Below are positions 45,301 through 57,039 of a stretch of 64,000 nt of DNA, piece by piece. Where the stretch lies: assembly GCF_001625305.1 (NCBI RefSeq), contig NW_017804509.1:803058-867057 (forward strand), given 5' to 3'. How positions within the stretch are numbered: the first letter of the stretch is position 1; each line of letters starts with the position of its first letter. This DNA is from Branchiostoma belcheri (lineage: Eukaryota; Chordata; Leptocardii; Amphioxiformes; Branchiostomatidae). The translations under genes and the position numbers were made by a program. Under the pieces are notes generated by a model that was not told where the DNA came from, ran no database searches, and worked only from the letters and a program-made list of their open reading frames with translations.

Positions 45301-48300
45301 AGGCGAGGGTATTCTCCTGCAGGGAACAACGAAAGGACAGGTTAAAATCTCCGTGAATATTTTGTGCCATTTTCTGGTACGTTTCAATAGTTCTAAGTGT
45401 TGTGGCAATCATTAGCTGGCATGCATTCCAGAAAGAATGACTATGAATCCTTTGGACCCAAATTTACTGGAAATTTGAATTAAGTGTCAAAGGGTGGTCA
45501 ATTCGATGAATGTTGGACATCCAGGTAGAACATTACGTGATACAAAAAAAGAACAAGATAAATACAGTTACCGTGCACTGTGTTACAGTGTGCTCCATAA
45601 ATTGCAATTATATCTTGTTTATATCAGATAAACGAACGCAAAACTACGTTGCAATCAAATTGGCCAAGCAGTATCCGTTCGCCACTCCCTGGCAAATGGA
45701 TACTGCCTGGCCATTTTGATACTGTCTTTTGCCACCCTAAGATCAGCTTGTAAATTATCTAAGTACCGGTTTCGTAGTATCCGTGGTTAGACATCCATGG
45801 AATAAGATACGCACGTACGCAAAAAAAAAACAGCCTCATGGAAAATCATATCCAGTTGCTTGAGTAACTGCTTTTTGGAAAACGTCAAACTACATTGCAA
45901 TCCATCTAGCCGCCATGCTTTAAAACTACCAGTGCCCCAGAATAGCCTCCATAGCATACCAAAAACTGGGGGGTTTGGGGTCTTCAGGGCCTTTGGGAGC
46001 TTTTATGTGCTATCTTTTTATTACATATAGACAACATAGCCGACCTGGGTGTATTACTCCCTTAACTAATAATAAAACAGCCGAAGACCACCAAATCCCC
46101 AGCGCTATAAGTCTGCTACGGAGGCTACTTGAATACCAGTTTCGTAGTATCCGTGGTTCTCTGACGTGGTGAAGCCTCCGATGTCGAACTGCGCGATTTC
46201 GATGTCCTCCAGGCCGTGGATCGACGCGTTCCCGTCTTTCCAGAGGAACAGCACGTCTTGTGTGGTGTAGCCGTCTGCGGGAACATGGCAGGTTAGGATG
46301 TTTTGTTTTATATCCCAACATTTCATGACTAGATGTGGTGACAGCACACTTAAGTTAATAATATATCAACGTATTTTATGCCGTCACCAACGCAGAGGAC
46401 GAATACAAGACAATACTCATTTTCACAATCTGTGGCAGGCGGAACATCAACAGATATCAATTATGCAAATGATGACCTAATTTGCATAATTAATGTGAAC
46501 ATTCTGTGAATCCTTATTGGTGAATGATGGGAAATTTATACCTCGTAACGTGTAACTTACTTAAGGTATGCATCGCTATGCATATATCATGTTAATGTAC
46601 AGGTATTTGCATAATTGATGAGGACGCAGCAAGCCCATATTTCATGGAGGTATGAGATCTCGGAACTCTTGTTTTCACTTGAGTTAAGTGAGGAAAGTCG
46701 TCGTGTAAAGTGCCTTTCCCAAGGGCACAAGATCGGTGACAAGTCAGGACTCGAACCCTCTTGGTTCCGAGTCGAGCACTCTGTCGCTACACCACACGGC
46801 CCCAGCTCAGTCAGAATGTCTACCGGCTCTGACTATTATCAACATGGTCTTCTTTAGTGGTGGTTTATAGCAGAATATTGAAATAATATGGTAGATAATC
46901 GGCCAGGAGAGTAAACCCACGGTAAGGGTAAACTTATCTCTTGGGAAATGAGACCCTCACAAATTAACTTCCTCTTGGTTGATTGTATTTCTTTTTAGCC
47001 AGCGGGGTTAGCCTAGACCTGTTCAAGGTAGGTGTTTTCTACTGCGGGAATGGAATAGTACATTCATAATGCGTCCCAAGAAACCACATTGACCACTAAA
47101 GGAAAAAGGAATATTCCATGTCCATGATGTTGCATGCTTATCTAAATGTGACTTTTGCATACATGAGAAGCAGATACTTACAGCTCTCATACTGTAGTGT
47201 GCAGTTCTGTTCGTCCAGAGGGTAATTCCGGAGGTCCATGTTGCAGGACACCTTGGCGGTTATTCTAAAGAAAATAAGCAACAATTGTAGAGTACACATT
47301 CGTGAAATCTCTCAATACTTATACTATATATATCCTTATTCGGATAGAGCAAATATCCCACAAGGAATATTATTGTAGTTTCCTCAAGTCGTTACATTTG
47401 CTGTGCATCTCACAGTGTGCAGTTTTAAAGGAATTTGTTTGGTGGCGCTTACGATTTACCATCTATCCACAAACATATGAAAACCTACGCAGACGTTTTT
47501 TCAGACTTTATTACCTTCGCCAAGAATTGGAGAAGGTTATGTTTTCCTGGCCGTGTGTGTGTGTGTGTCTGTCTGTCAACAGCATAAGTCGAGAAAGCTT
47601 AGATGGATTATCTTGATATTTGGTAGATGGGTAGGTCTTGATGAGAGCTCGAACTGATTAGATTTTGGGCCCCCTGGCGGCTTGTCATGGTACTGCAGCT
47701 GAACTTCCGGTTTTGATATCTCATGATCCAGACATGCTAGGGTGACGAAATTTGAATGGCAGGTAGCTCTTGTGCTGGGGAAGAAGTGACGTGAGTTTGG
47801 GCCCCCTAGTTGCTTGCTCTAGAACTGCAGGGGGGTTTAAAGGACAAATGTTTAAAGGAGGATAACTCAAGAACCGATTGATGGATCATCATGATTTTTG
47901 GTATGTAGGTAGCTTGAGTAATGCTTGACATAATGATATTACAATTATGCAAATATGGATGTAATTTGCATAATTAACGAGGAAATTCTATTAATCAACT
48001 GCATTCCATGATAGGAAGTTCAAGCTTGCGACATATGTTATTAACAACGAGAGAAACACAGGCAGATATCGATTATGCAAATGAAGACTTAATTTGCATA
48101 ATTAATGAGAAAATGTTATAATTGCATAGTGGTAACTGCCTGGAATTTTATACTTGGGGTGTTTGAAGTTTAGTTAATTTAACATAACTTATTCAAATAA
48201 GGACCTCATTTGCATAATATATGAGGAAATGCTATAATGGCATTCTTTGTTAAAATAAGACTGTTGGTGGAGATCATGATCAACAGATATAATTCATGCA

Positions 48301-51300
48301 ATTGCGGATCCTATTTGCATAATCAGGGGGATTAATACATTGTATATAAGTTCTCATTCATAAAAGCTAACATCATTTGGCGAAGGTATGAGATCGTGGA
48401 ACTCTAGTATTTTTTTTACAATGTAGAAGTTAACATGCGTATAACTCTTACTGTTTCTAACTGTTTTACAAATAAGCAATTTAGCCTCATTCGTCTTCTC
48501 CTCTGTCTTTATTCCTCCTTTGAGAGAGCATTGAAATGCAGAGGAAAACCATGTTACTGTTACGAAGAAGATACCATCTCACTACATGTGTTCTAGCAAT
48601 CCTGCTTTAAAGGAAAATAAAATGTATTCCTATATATATATGTTTTGTCATCTCGTACTCTAATTTCTTTCATTCCCCCTCCAGCCACAAAAAGTGTAAA
48701 ACACGTAGACTTTGAACACAATTTACACATTCTTTATCTTTGATAGAATTAATATGCCTTTGGCAAAAGGTACTCATCCGTCCATCCATTCATTCATTCA
48801 TCCAATCAGTCGAATTTGTTCATAGTTTAGGTATAAATGTGATCATTTAATTGTATATCGTATTTCACTTCAGGCGTTCAAGGGTGCTAATGTATGATCT
48901 GTAGCTGTGATAATAAAGATGATGTAATGATGATGTAAAATAAACCATTCATTCATTAATTCATGCATTCATTTATTCCTTCCTTGCTTCTTTCCTGACC
49001 TCTGTCCGTACAGCACGGTCCCGTCCGGGTGCAGCCTCAGCAGCTTGTTGTCCACCGTGACTTTGTGCAGGAATGCCTGTTTGGAGTTAGGGATGAACAG
49101 GTCGGGAACCCACAGCCGGTCCGACAGGCGCCCGTCCAGGGTCAGGTTAGCGTCGATGTCCTCAAAAGCCAGGCGGTTGTCCTGCCAATACTGTCGCAGG
49201 AAGATCGTCACCATGTAGTCCTGGAGGAACGGAAGGATGAGCGAGTGATCGGACGAATGAATTGATTGATAAATGAAAAATGACGAATTAAATAATGTAT
49301 GTCTATAGGGACAGATTAGCGTTGGTGCTCTTAAAGGCTAGGCCCAGGAAGATCGTTACCATGTAATCCTAGAATAACGGAATGAATGAGCGAGTGAATG
49401 AACGAATTAAAGAATAAATCGTGGGCGTCCGGGTCAGGTTGGCTTTGGTGCCATGGAAGGCCAGAATGTTGTCCTAAAGTACTAGCATATGTAAGCATCA
49501 ATACTGTATCGAAAAAAGAAGCTGCGTGTTGCAGTACCATGGCAGTACAACTGATTATTTCAAAACAAAGCTGAGTGTACAGAACTTCACTTCAGTTGAA
49601 GATGACTGCTTTGTTTCCTTTGACTCTAGTTGAGTCTGAAACATAACCCTACAGAGAGGCCTGCTTTGTCGATTTATCGGGGTTAAAGTCCTCTCCAATC
49701 TTCCCGAGTAACGTCTGTCATGTGTTGAATACGTGGAACATGATTTAGCACAGAGAACGGAAGCGTAACCGTAGGGATGACTGCCGCGTCGACATGATTT
49801 AAGACCTGAACCGTCTGCCTTTCATTTTCTGTGATAGCTCTGTTTGCATTTCAGTCATTTCTTGTACCTACATGATAAATGGATGCATTATATAGCCATC
49901 AAATATTCCTGCGTTTGATGTACCATTTCGCCTGGAAGGTCCCAGAAAGAAACCTGTATCATTTATTCATCTTGGCGTATATTTTCCGCATGCCCTACGA
50001 GAATAGTCTAAGCTTGTTTGGGTCAGCATAACTGTCTGGTTGCATCGACTGAATTTTTACGGTTGCCCAAAGACAGGGAAATGTGATAAAACAAACTGCT
50101 AGCTGCCGGTTAACTGTGAAGGGGATGAGTTACACAGAATGACGGTTGTACGCAGAATCTTCAAAAGGCTCTGCGGTATCTTTGTGGCTTATAAATGTGT
50201 TGTTTTTTTCTTCTGGCATATAAATTGTAATTTCTAACTGTACTCGGTCCAACTTCGGTTGCTTGCTTCCGGACAGCGTCTGACAACTATGTTCCATTGT
50301 CTCCCCCTTTGTGGTCTGTGGTTAGGGAATTTCCCCACCCATGTGCAGTCACTCAATGTATTGTAGGAACAAACAGACACGAACAAAACAAGACGTTGCA
50401 CACATGGAGGCGACGAGGTGTTGACTTACCATGTTGACCTCTGACACCTGGTCAATACTGGCTATAGACATGCTGACTCGAACGACCACCGGAGCTCCTG
50501 AAGAGGTGAGAAAAAGAGTTTTCTTTCTATTCCAACATTCATCCCAAGATACGCCGATGGCGGTTAGGCATCCAGGTAATACGATACGCCAAAAAGCAGT
50601 AACTCAAGCAACTGGGTATGGTTTTGGAAACGGTCAGACGTTTGAGCTAGTATCCACTACCTTTCGTCAGTGACTGAGAGACCAGAGGAGAAATACAGAA
50701 ATGTAGTTTGTGCTTATAAACCTGCATTTCCCCTCTAGTCTCTCAGTCACTGACGAAAGGTAGTGGATACTAACTGAAACGTCTGACCGTTTCCAAAATC
50801 ATATCCAGTTGCTTGAGTAACTGCTTTTTGGCGTACCGGCATCACAAGACATGGCGACGACACACTCAAGTTTTTTCAACTTATTTTTATGCCGCCACCA
50901 ACGCAGACAAACCTACTTATTTTCACCTGAGTAAAGTGAGGAAATTCGTATTAAGTGCCATTCCCAAGAGCAGAAGATCGATGGCATGGCAGGATTTGAA
51001 CTTGGTTCCGAGTTGAACGCTCTGCCGTTACGCCACACTACTATCATCTCGTAACTACGAGTACCCGCAAACAGTCATCATGGTCGAAGCAATTATGTCT
51101 CCACTAACAACTACGGCTAGTACGTAACAAGATTTAACGTAGTCTCCGGGAGACTAACTAACAATGCATAAAATAGTAAACCCTGGCGAAACAGGGAGAA
51201 TAATTGGCCAGGGGACTGACTCTCCTGGCCAATTATTCTTCCAATTTTTTCATATTTCTGCGATCCGTAACCCCGTAAGAAGATCTGCTGGTATACTAGT

Positions 51301-54300
51301 AACTGATCTCGAACCAGTTCAGTTAAAATGAACCATTGAGGTTTAAAAGTCTCCTTGCAATTGAATGAACTCAATGAATGATTGAGATACGTTTCCACTT
51401 GTCGTGACAGAGAAGACAGACGGTACAAGTACATGTATGTGGAGTACGTGCAGGTTCATTGTACCACGAAAATTCTCCTTCTCGACTAGTACAATAAATT
51501 TGGCTTGGACCAAGGCTTAACATTCCGTCGTAAGAACTGTAACCCTTTCCAGTAGCCTGCATATATACCATCACCTAAGGCAACGTATTTTCTTGTTCCT
51601 TTTTTTTTTCAAAATCAGACAAAAATCAATGCGCGCGTGGATGCCATCCACGTAACGTATGCTGCGAAAAGTCACGGCGACCAAGTAACTCGGCAAATAT
51701 TACATTGTAATGAATCTGCTATGATAAATATGCTACGGGTCACTCGTATCATCTCACCACCGGGACATACGGGGCTACAGGAATGGGTTTTCGGCCGAGG
51801 CTTTGAGTTAGGAGACCATCTGCGGAGTTACTTTAACAAGAAGAATAAGAGAAGAAGGTCTCCCGTGCTCTTATGCAGAGCGTAGGGTGGTGCCCATCTC
51901 CATTTCTGTAGCCCTTGGGCAAAACACAGTTGTGCAATGCATAACAGCAGGAGGCTGGTCCGCTGGTAGTGCTGTGTGTTTGAACTTCCCACACTCTTTC
52001 TCATACGTGCTGAGTGCTAAGCAGAGAAAGAAGTGTGTACTATTTTTAAAGACCTGGCCGGGGTTTGAACTCATGACCTCCCGGTTACAAAGCGAGTACT
52101 CTACCAATTGAGCTATTGCACTGGTACAACTTCAACAAAGGAGAGTGTTAATCTTCATGTCGGAAAATGAATCGGATACTGCAATTCCAATAACCCTTTT
52201 AAATGGATCTAAACAGATTTGAGCTCAATCTTCACTTGTGCTGTCACCTGACGAGTTGACCATGACCTCATGTCATAAAGTTCAATGCCAGCACAGATGA
52301 TTTAGAACTTTAGCGCGCCCCTTCCAGCTGTGCTTGTGACCCGGAGACAGCTATCATCTCTCTCCTAGTTTAGAGTAATCTTATACACATTAGCCTGTAA
52401 CGGGGGACGATATCGACTTCTTACGAACTTTGACCCAGCACCGACGTGCTCGTGGCATTTGGGTCAGAAGGCTGCGGAAGACCGAATGATTCGGACAAAA
52501 TTTTCGGCAATCCTTTGAGTTGGAAAACAGCTTGGAATAACCTGGCTGAAAATCTGACTGCTGCAAGAGACAGATCAGGCCAGAGACAGCTCTCCATCCT
52601 CACTTCTACCTTGTCCCTCCAGCGGCCAGAAAAAGGTAAAGGGACGACGTAGGTAGGTAGTTATTTCAACAACTGGGATGGACGTTTACGTTGTTCCTGT
52701 GAACAGAAAATGTTTGCTTTCCAACAGGTTGTCGCATGCTGGCTAACATACACAGTATCTGATTGCACGAGGGATTAAAGATGCCATCTACATCAGGGCA
52801 TGTTATTACAACCATTCCCCAACAGAGACGGGGGGCGCCACAGACTTTCTGCAACCTATGATCCACTGCTCACAGAGCCACGTGTGTTATCTGCGTGACG
52901 TCACGGAAGCGGTGGATTGCTCATTCCTTGACAAAGACTGGAGTTGTACAGTTGAAAATTTGGGTGAGTCCAATTTGTTGTGTTGGAAATTACAAATTAA
53001 ACTTGCTTCATAGTATCTGATGGAGTCAATCAGTTGTTATGTCTTGGCTTCAGTCCTTGATAGGATGCAGGCTCAGTTGAAGCGGAGGATTGTGTGATGA
53101 TAGGAATCATACTACAAGACGAAATCTCAATATTCTCAATAACGTGGAACCGAAAAGTAGTATCCGGACAATTGCCGGATCGCTATCACTAAATAGAGGT
53201 GAATATGAAAGTGTGCATTGAGATCCTTGTCGTTTTTCTAATGTACCGTAGCAATGCGGGCGTAATAACTGTTTTAAAGTCTACAAAAAGTTATTGCAAA
53301 GATTTTCGTACATGTGGGAAGGGGTTTAAAAATCCAGCTTGGAGTTAGTGTTGCCAATTCTTCTGATGATAAGAAAACAAAGATAGACTAGACGCCAAGT
53401 CCACATCATTGCTCTATGATGTAAATAGAAGTTTATTGCGAATTCATGCCCGGGGGGGGCTAATTGCAGGTTACAAACATAAAAGAACAATGAAACGTAG
53501 TATAAAATAGCTAAAATCTACATGATAAAAGGTAGATGTCTAGAGCTATAGCTATGTCTAAAACTATGTCTAAAACTATGTCTGATGTAGTGCGTGTTCA
53601 TTGTGGCTATCTAAGTGATCAATCACTACCGTGAGTAGCGTCTTTTCTCTATTGCCGCAAGTCACAGGGCGGAGAAGCTCTTGAAAGCCACCTTCAACAT
53701 ACAGGAACTTCAATGAGCTACTCAAATTTGACAAACGAACCACGATAGTTACCGCAGATTACACGAATGCATTAGGGGATGGATACGGATGAGTACTGAG
53801 AGCACACTGCTTCATTTTGTTCTGCTCATGACAAAGGATGGTACGTTTACTTTTAAGAGGTTCTCTTTTCTCTCAATAATGTACAATATTCAAATATAAC
53901 TACATGTACAGACATTTTTGTTAGAATCCAATCGTTTCTTTTTATAATATCTTGATCAATACTGCCGGTATTTATTTATTTGTTTCAGTTCTTAATTGAT
54001 TGATTATTGTATTCAACTTCTATATGATAACTCGTGTTTTGCTTGCTTGTATTACGTATTGTCTGGTGGCGGTATGAATATAAGTGTATCTTGAGTGTGT
54101 CGCCCCCACGTCTTGTCACTGGATGTTTTTGTAATATAAAAGTATGTGGCTCCCCCGCACGTAATATTGTGTCGCCTGTCCACATCAACGTGCCGTCCTT
54201 TCAAGAGTTATACAGCATTACTGGAAGTCTCTTTGTATGCAAACAGCTGCGCGCTATCTTAAAAGAGCCGTTACCCAGACCTACTTTCATTTCTAGTTAT

Positions 54301-55264
54301 TGCAAAGAGATTCAGAGACAGCAACGCATCATTTACTCCATAAATTTTGCAACTATCGCTTCTCTGCTGCGTATGGAGCATAGTAAAAGTGGTTATCCTA
54401 GAACTTTAATGTACAGGGACATGAAAGGATAAGGTGCTTCACAGGCTGGCTTTTAGTTTTGTTTCATCCCACATATTGTTTGTCAACGTTATATACATCA
54501 CGTAGACTTCAAATTACTGACATCCTTTGAAGAGTATTCCATAAGACTTGGACATCCGCAACTTTGGTGGTCTACAAAGGTCCATCAGTGTTGATAATGT
54601 ACATGAAGCACTAACGCGCCCACACATTAAACCATGCAAGATGTTTAGTCCTCGACTATATAAAGTATTGCTACCACTTCTTTCTTATTTCTCATGAATA
54701 CAACTATACATTAATTAAATGCAATTCAGTGTCCCATTTATGCAAGACGACGTGAGCTAATGGGGTTTACAGCATAGTAGATACACTTTAATTTAGTGCA
54801 GAGTAAGAATAGTAAGTTAATGGAGTGCATAGTTACTGCCTTAGACCATTTAGCCCGCCCCCTAAAGTTCCCCAATAGGGGCTATATGAGGGTATAGCCG
54901 GGGCTCATATAACATCTCAGAGCCCAGGCAAAGATGAAGATGAAGAGTTACCATAGTTAGTATGTAAGCATAGTTTAGTAAGCACAGTAGGTACTTATAG
55001 TTAATGGAGTGCATAGTTAGCATAGTACGTAATGGGGTGCATTGTCAGCATAGTAGGTGCATGTTACTTGTATAAACAGTTAGCGAAGCATATGGTGAGC
55101 TGTTAGCATAGTAGATACATGTAGTGTGGAGTAGATAATACAACAGTTATTCCTTACCGCCGAAGTTAGGGCGCAGATGTCTGTCGTAGCCTCTCGAAGC
55201 CAGCATGTGGTCGATGGTGGACGGGCTCTCAATGGCGCCGTGGTCGTCCGCTCGGACACACAAC
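42344..55264 (-). CDS. GABA-A-receptor-like anion-selective Cys-loop channel subunit (8 exons, 5' incomplete)
   Basis: Exons (minus): 55264-55158, 50497-50430, 49220-49000, 47264-47182, 46274-46137, 45316-45164, 43654-43449, 42742-42344. Phases agree throughout, giving 457 residues to the TAA. In order: N-terminal [12 protein letters not shown]; ligand-face strand [40 protein letters not shown]; the Cys-loop [26 protein letters not shown]; loop C YYETGEYPRL; M1 [21 protein letters not shown]2 [17 protein letters not shown]3 [20 protein letters not shown]; a long M3-M4 loop; M4 [20 protein letters not shown] before M2 is the anion-selectivity motif. Loop B ESYGY and loop C TGEY keep residues that bind GABA in beta-type subunits, with Tyr in place of the loop C Phe. 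The second glycine-receptor Cys pair is absent. It forms a pentameric plasma-membrane chloride channel. GABA as ligand is inferred. The first coding exon (signal peptide) is missing; it should end in phase 2. Confidence 0.9.
43183..43420 (+). mobile_element. tRNA-derived SINE
   Basis: Head GGGGTCGTGTGGCGTAGCGA and box-B-like GGGTTCGAGTCCTGACATGC. It lies between the M3 exon and the last exon of the channel gene, antisense to it. Confidence 0.88.
43449..43654 (-). CDS. Channel exon encoding M2 and M3
   Basis: 206 nt from an acceptor ending CACAG to a GTAACT donor. It encodes [20 protein letters not shown], then [12 protein letters not shown] and the rest of M3. The M2 numbering places Thr at the 2' and 6' positions and Leu at 9'. 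Two partial copies lie upstream (44037-44113, 44574-44650). Confidence 0.93.
43679..43812. mobile_element. Foldback MITE, CTCCAAGCAGATC family
   Basis: TAATCTCCAAGCAGATGTTT then ATTGGCCAGGCAGTATCC; inverse GGATACTGCCTGGCTAAT. The outer right arm is lost. Confidence 0.65.
44037..44113 (-). other. Partial duplicate of the M2 exon (copy A)
   Basis: The minus strand reads an acceptor ending CACACAG, then [20 protein letters not shown] and KIPYIK. Homology to the real exon stops after 77 bases. If spliced in, the frame continues with five further codons to a TAA and would end the protein within M2-M3. Two changes from the real exon (Leu to Pro, Ser to Pro). Confidence 0.85.
44150..44330. mobile_element. 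Foldback MITE between the two M2-exon copies
   Basis: GTGACTGTTTTGAAAGGTAG and CTACCTTTCAAAACAGTCAC, extended by GTAGACTAT/ATAGTCTAC and GACGTCCACTG/CAGTGGACGTC. Confidence 0.88.
44574..44650 (-). other. Partial duplicate of the M2 exon (copy B)
   Basis: Acceptor ending CGCACAG, then the same 26 residues as the real exon ([26 protein letters not shown]), and then non-homologous sequence with the same early TAA as copy A. Copies A and B are 537 bases apart and share flanking TAGCAGACAATGATGGTAGA and TTAAGACATTTCTCGCATCT. Confidence 0.87.
45010..45128. mobile_element. Foldback MITE, TAGCCTGGGTACCATCC family
   Basis: TAGTCTGGGTGCCATCCTAT and AGGATGGTACCCAGATTA, with inner TTTGTTTGCCGGG and CCCGGCAAACAAA. 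Confidence 0.88.
45645..45740. mobile_element. Foldback MITE core, ATTGGCCA...TGGCCA family
   Basis: CAAATTGGCCAAGCAGTATCC and the inverse GGATACTGCCTGGCCATTTTG. Interior of the CTCCAAGCAGATC family without its termini. Confidence 0.65.
46313..46804 (-). mobile_element. tRNA-derived SINE split by another element
   Basis: The 3' half is at 46313-46432 and the tRNA-like 5' half at 46673-46804 (GACTCGAACCC, then CGCTACACCACACGGCCCC). A 240-base fragment of the TTGGCGAAGGT family lies between them. Confidence 0.8.
46433..46672. mobile_element. TTGGCGAAGGT-family fragment inserted in a SINE
   Basis: Contains CAACAGATATCAATTATGCA, CCTAATTTGCATAATTAATG and the end GGTATGAGATCTCGGAACTC. It is younger than the SINE it splits. 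Confidence 0.7.
47513..48386 (+). mobile_element. Fullest copy of the TTGGCGAAGGT element
   Basis: Imperfect terminal inverted repeats ACCTTCGCCAA (47513) and TTGGCGAAGGT (to 48386). About 870 bases, non-coding, with internal ATTTGCATAATTAA direct repeats. Fragments occur at about 500, 8745 and 46433. Superfamily not assigned. Confidence 0.7.
48420..48968. other. Intronic AT-rich sequence
   Basis: Nothing recognised. CATTCATTCATTCA-type microsatellite-like runs occur near 48785 and 48945. Confidence 0.4.
50570..50838. mobile_element. Foldback MITE
   Basis: Arms with GCCAAAAAGCAGTAACTCAA and TTGAGTAACTGCTTTTTGGC, GGAAACGGTCAGACGTTT and its inverse, and AGTATCCACTACCTTTCGTC and its inverse. 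Partial copies at 3895, 45780 and 60248. Confidence 0.9.
50840..51041 (-). mobile_element. tRNA-derived SINE (diverged)
   Basis: CATCACAAGACATGGCGACG tail and TTCCGAGTTGAACGCTCTGC, then GTTACGCCACAC head on the minus strand. It directly abuts the foldback MITE at 50570-50838. Confidence 0.75.
51130..51265. mobile_element. Small foldback element
   Basis: GAATAATTGGCCAGGGGACT and its inverse GTCTCTCCTGGCCAATTATTC with a very short loop. Confidence 0.65.
51266..55157. other. Long first mapped intron of the channel gene, mostly unclassified
   Basis: A partial TIR MITE end (AAAATCAATGCGCGCGTGGA, ATGCCATCCA) lies near 51620 and a SINE tail near 54055-54140. A locally repetitive stretch with TTAATGGAGTGCATAGTTA motifs covers about 54810-55040. 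Open frames at 51637-52111 and 54034 have no recognisable family. Confidence 0.4.
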
Positions 55265-55497
55265 CTGGAAAACACGTTTGAAATATTATGAAAAAACTTA
55301 AAACTGTAATCCAACTCAAAATTTGACTCACCAGAAATTTTCGACTGAATCACTCAGTCTTCCTCAGCTATCTGACCCAAATGCTGTGGACACGTGATTT
55401 TTCCCACATGTGACGTCAGCAAAGTGTCAAAGGTTGTCTTAAGTCGATATCGCCCCTCGTCCCGGTAAAGGGGAATAAGGCAAACGTTTGAAATATG

Positions 55498-55965
55498 TTC
55501 AAAATTAAAACCAACACAAAAAATTCTCTCACTTAGAGCTTTCGACCAGTCTCTCTGGTGTTCCTCAGTAGACTGACCCAGTGAGGCTTGTACCTTTGGC
55601 CCAGTGTTGACGTCACACTGACCCATTGAAGCCACGTGACAAGCTTCACTGGGCCAGTCTACTAAGGAAGACCAGAGTCACTGGTCGAAAGCTCTAGGTG
55701 ATTTTTTTTTGTGGATCAAACGTTTTAACTTTAAACACGTTTGAAATGTGTTTAAAATTAAAACGAACAAAAGTTCTCTCACCTACAGCTTTCGCCCAGT
55801 CACTCTGGTCTTCCTCAGTAGATTGACCCAGTGAGGCTTGTCACGTGGCTTCTTTGAAGTGTGACGTCAAAGGTACAAGCCTCACTGGGTCAGTCTACTG
55901 AGGAAGAGTGACTGGTCGAAAGCTCAAGGTGAGAGAACTTTTGTGTTGGATTAAAAGTTTTAACT
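55498..55965. mobile_element. Two adjacent foldback MITEs, GTTAAAACTTTTGGTCC family
   Basis: Hairpin 1 spans about 55498-55737 and hairpin 2 about 55740-55965, continuing at 56780 after an insertion. Both contain TCGACCAGTC-type arms and GACCCAGTGAGGCTTG. Confidence 0.8.
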
Positions 55966-55969
55966 TTAA

Positions 55970-56775
55970 AGGAGTACTAACCTCCAGAAAGGGGTGCTAT
56001 ATTTCGACAGGCTATTTATTTTTGGAAGTGAAAAATGCATATTATTTTACAGTATATAATTAAATGCCCATTTTGCGAGCAAGCCTTAAAACGCATCGAA
56101 TCCAGGACAAACTCTCCAAATACCCTCAAAACTATCCCAGAATACACCACGCTACCCCATTAGTGCCTATGTTTTAAACAAAAAGTTACGTTACAGACCT
56201 CATTTCGGGGGCGATAAGAAAAATTCGTACCGTTTTGTGTTCTTTGGTATCTTACCAACCATTGCCCTTCTTGGTGTCCTTATCGCCCCTCATTTATGCC
56301 GCAAATATTGATGATGAAAAAAGCGGCGTAATCTAGTTATCTTTTTCATAAGTGGCGTAATCTAATTATCTGTTCAAGTTATACTTACATGCAAATGAGT
56401 TGAGAAACTCAAAACACACAGGATGAAACTGGCGCCCACTGTATTCGACATCATGATATTATAATATCCAAGCCACAGGTCAAGCAAAGTAAAGCAAGTA
56501 ATTTCTCAATAATCAGCTTGTTAGTGTGCTTGTCTCCTACCATTTTCGCCAAAAAATGTTTATGTTGACCTGAAGTGTATGAGTATTGCGTAAGCCAGAG
56601 TTCCCGGATGTATCAATTGTGGTTCAGCATGGGGGAAAATGATATTAATATCACTTTACAAACATGCGCCGCGCAACTTGTACAAGCGAAATTATGTAAA
56701 AAGTCGGCTAGTTATGTATTCATTGCAGCATGATGTATCGGAAAATAGCACTTCGTTCTGGAGGTTAGTACTCCT
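55970..56775. mobile_element. piggyBac-type MITE (TTAA target site) nested in a foldback element
   Basis: Terminal inverted repeats AGGAGTACTAACCTCCAGAA and TTCTGGAGGTTAGTACTCCT, flanked on both sides by TTAA (55966-55969 and 56776-56779). The flanks rejoin the foldback family's AACTTTAAACA...GTA sequence, so this is a clean insertion. 806 bases, non-coding. Confidence 0.82.
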
Positions 56776-57039
56776 TTAAACAAGTACGTAGACCAACACA
56801 GATTTGAAATATAGTTATAAGGGATGACTTACTCTTTTGAGACTCATTTTGTGGGCACGAAATCCCATGATATAGAGAACGAGAAAGCTAGGAGCATTAA
56901 ACATTGGTAACTCAAAATGTAGCGCTGATTATGACAGGCCAATGGCTCCAATTTAGTCCGTCAAGTACACAACAAGATCCAACCGCTATGAATTACCAAA
57001 TGTCTCTTTTAAAAAATGGCATATTTTATTACAGCTTAC

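Noticed and set aside
51637-52111. Open frames in the long channel-gene intron.
   Set aside because: No recognised domain. Part overlaps a decayed MITE end with the GCGCGCGTGGATGCCATCCA motif.
56389-56454. Signal-peptide-like exon on the minus strand (MMSNTVGASFILCVLSF...) with a GTAAGT donor, a candidate first exon of the channel gene.
   Set aside because: It lies inside the TTAA-flanked MITE at 55970-56775 and ends in phase 0, while the next exon (55264) needs phase 2. Joining them meets a stop within a few codons.
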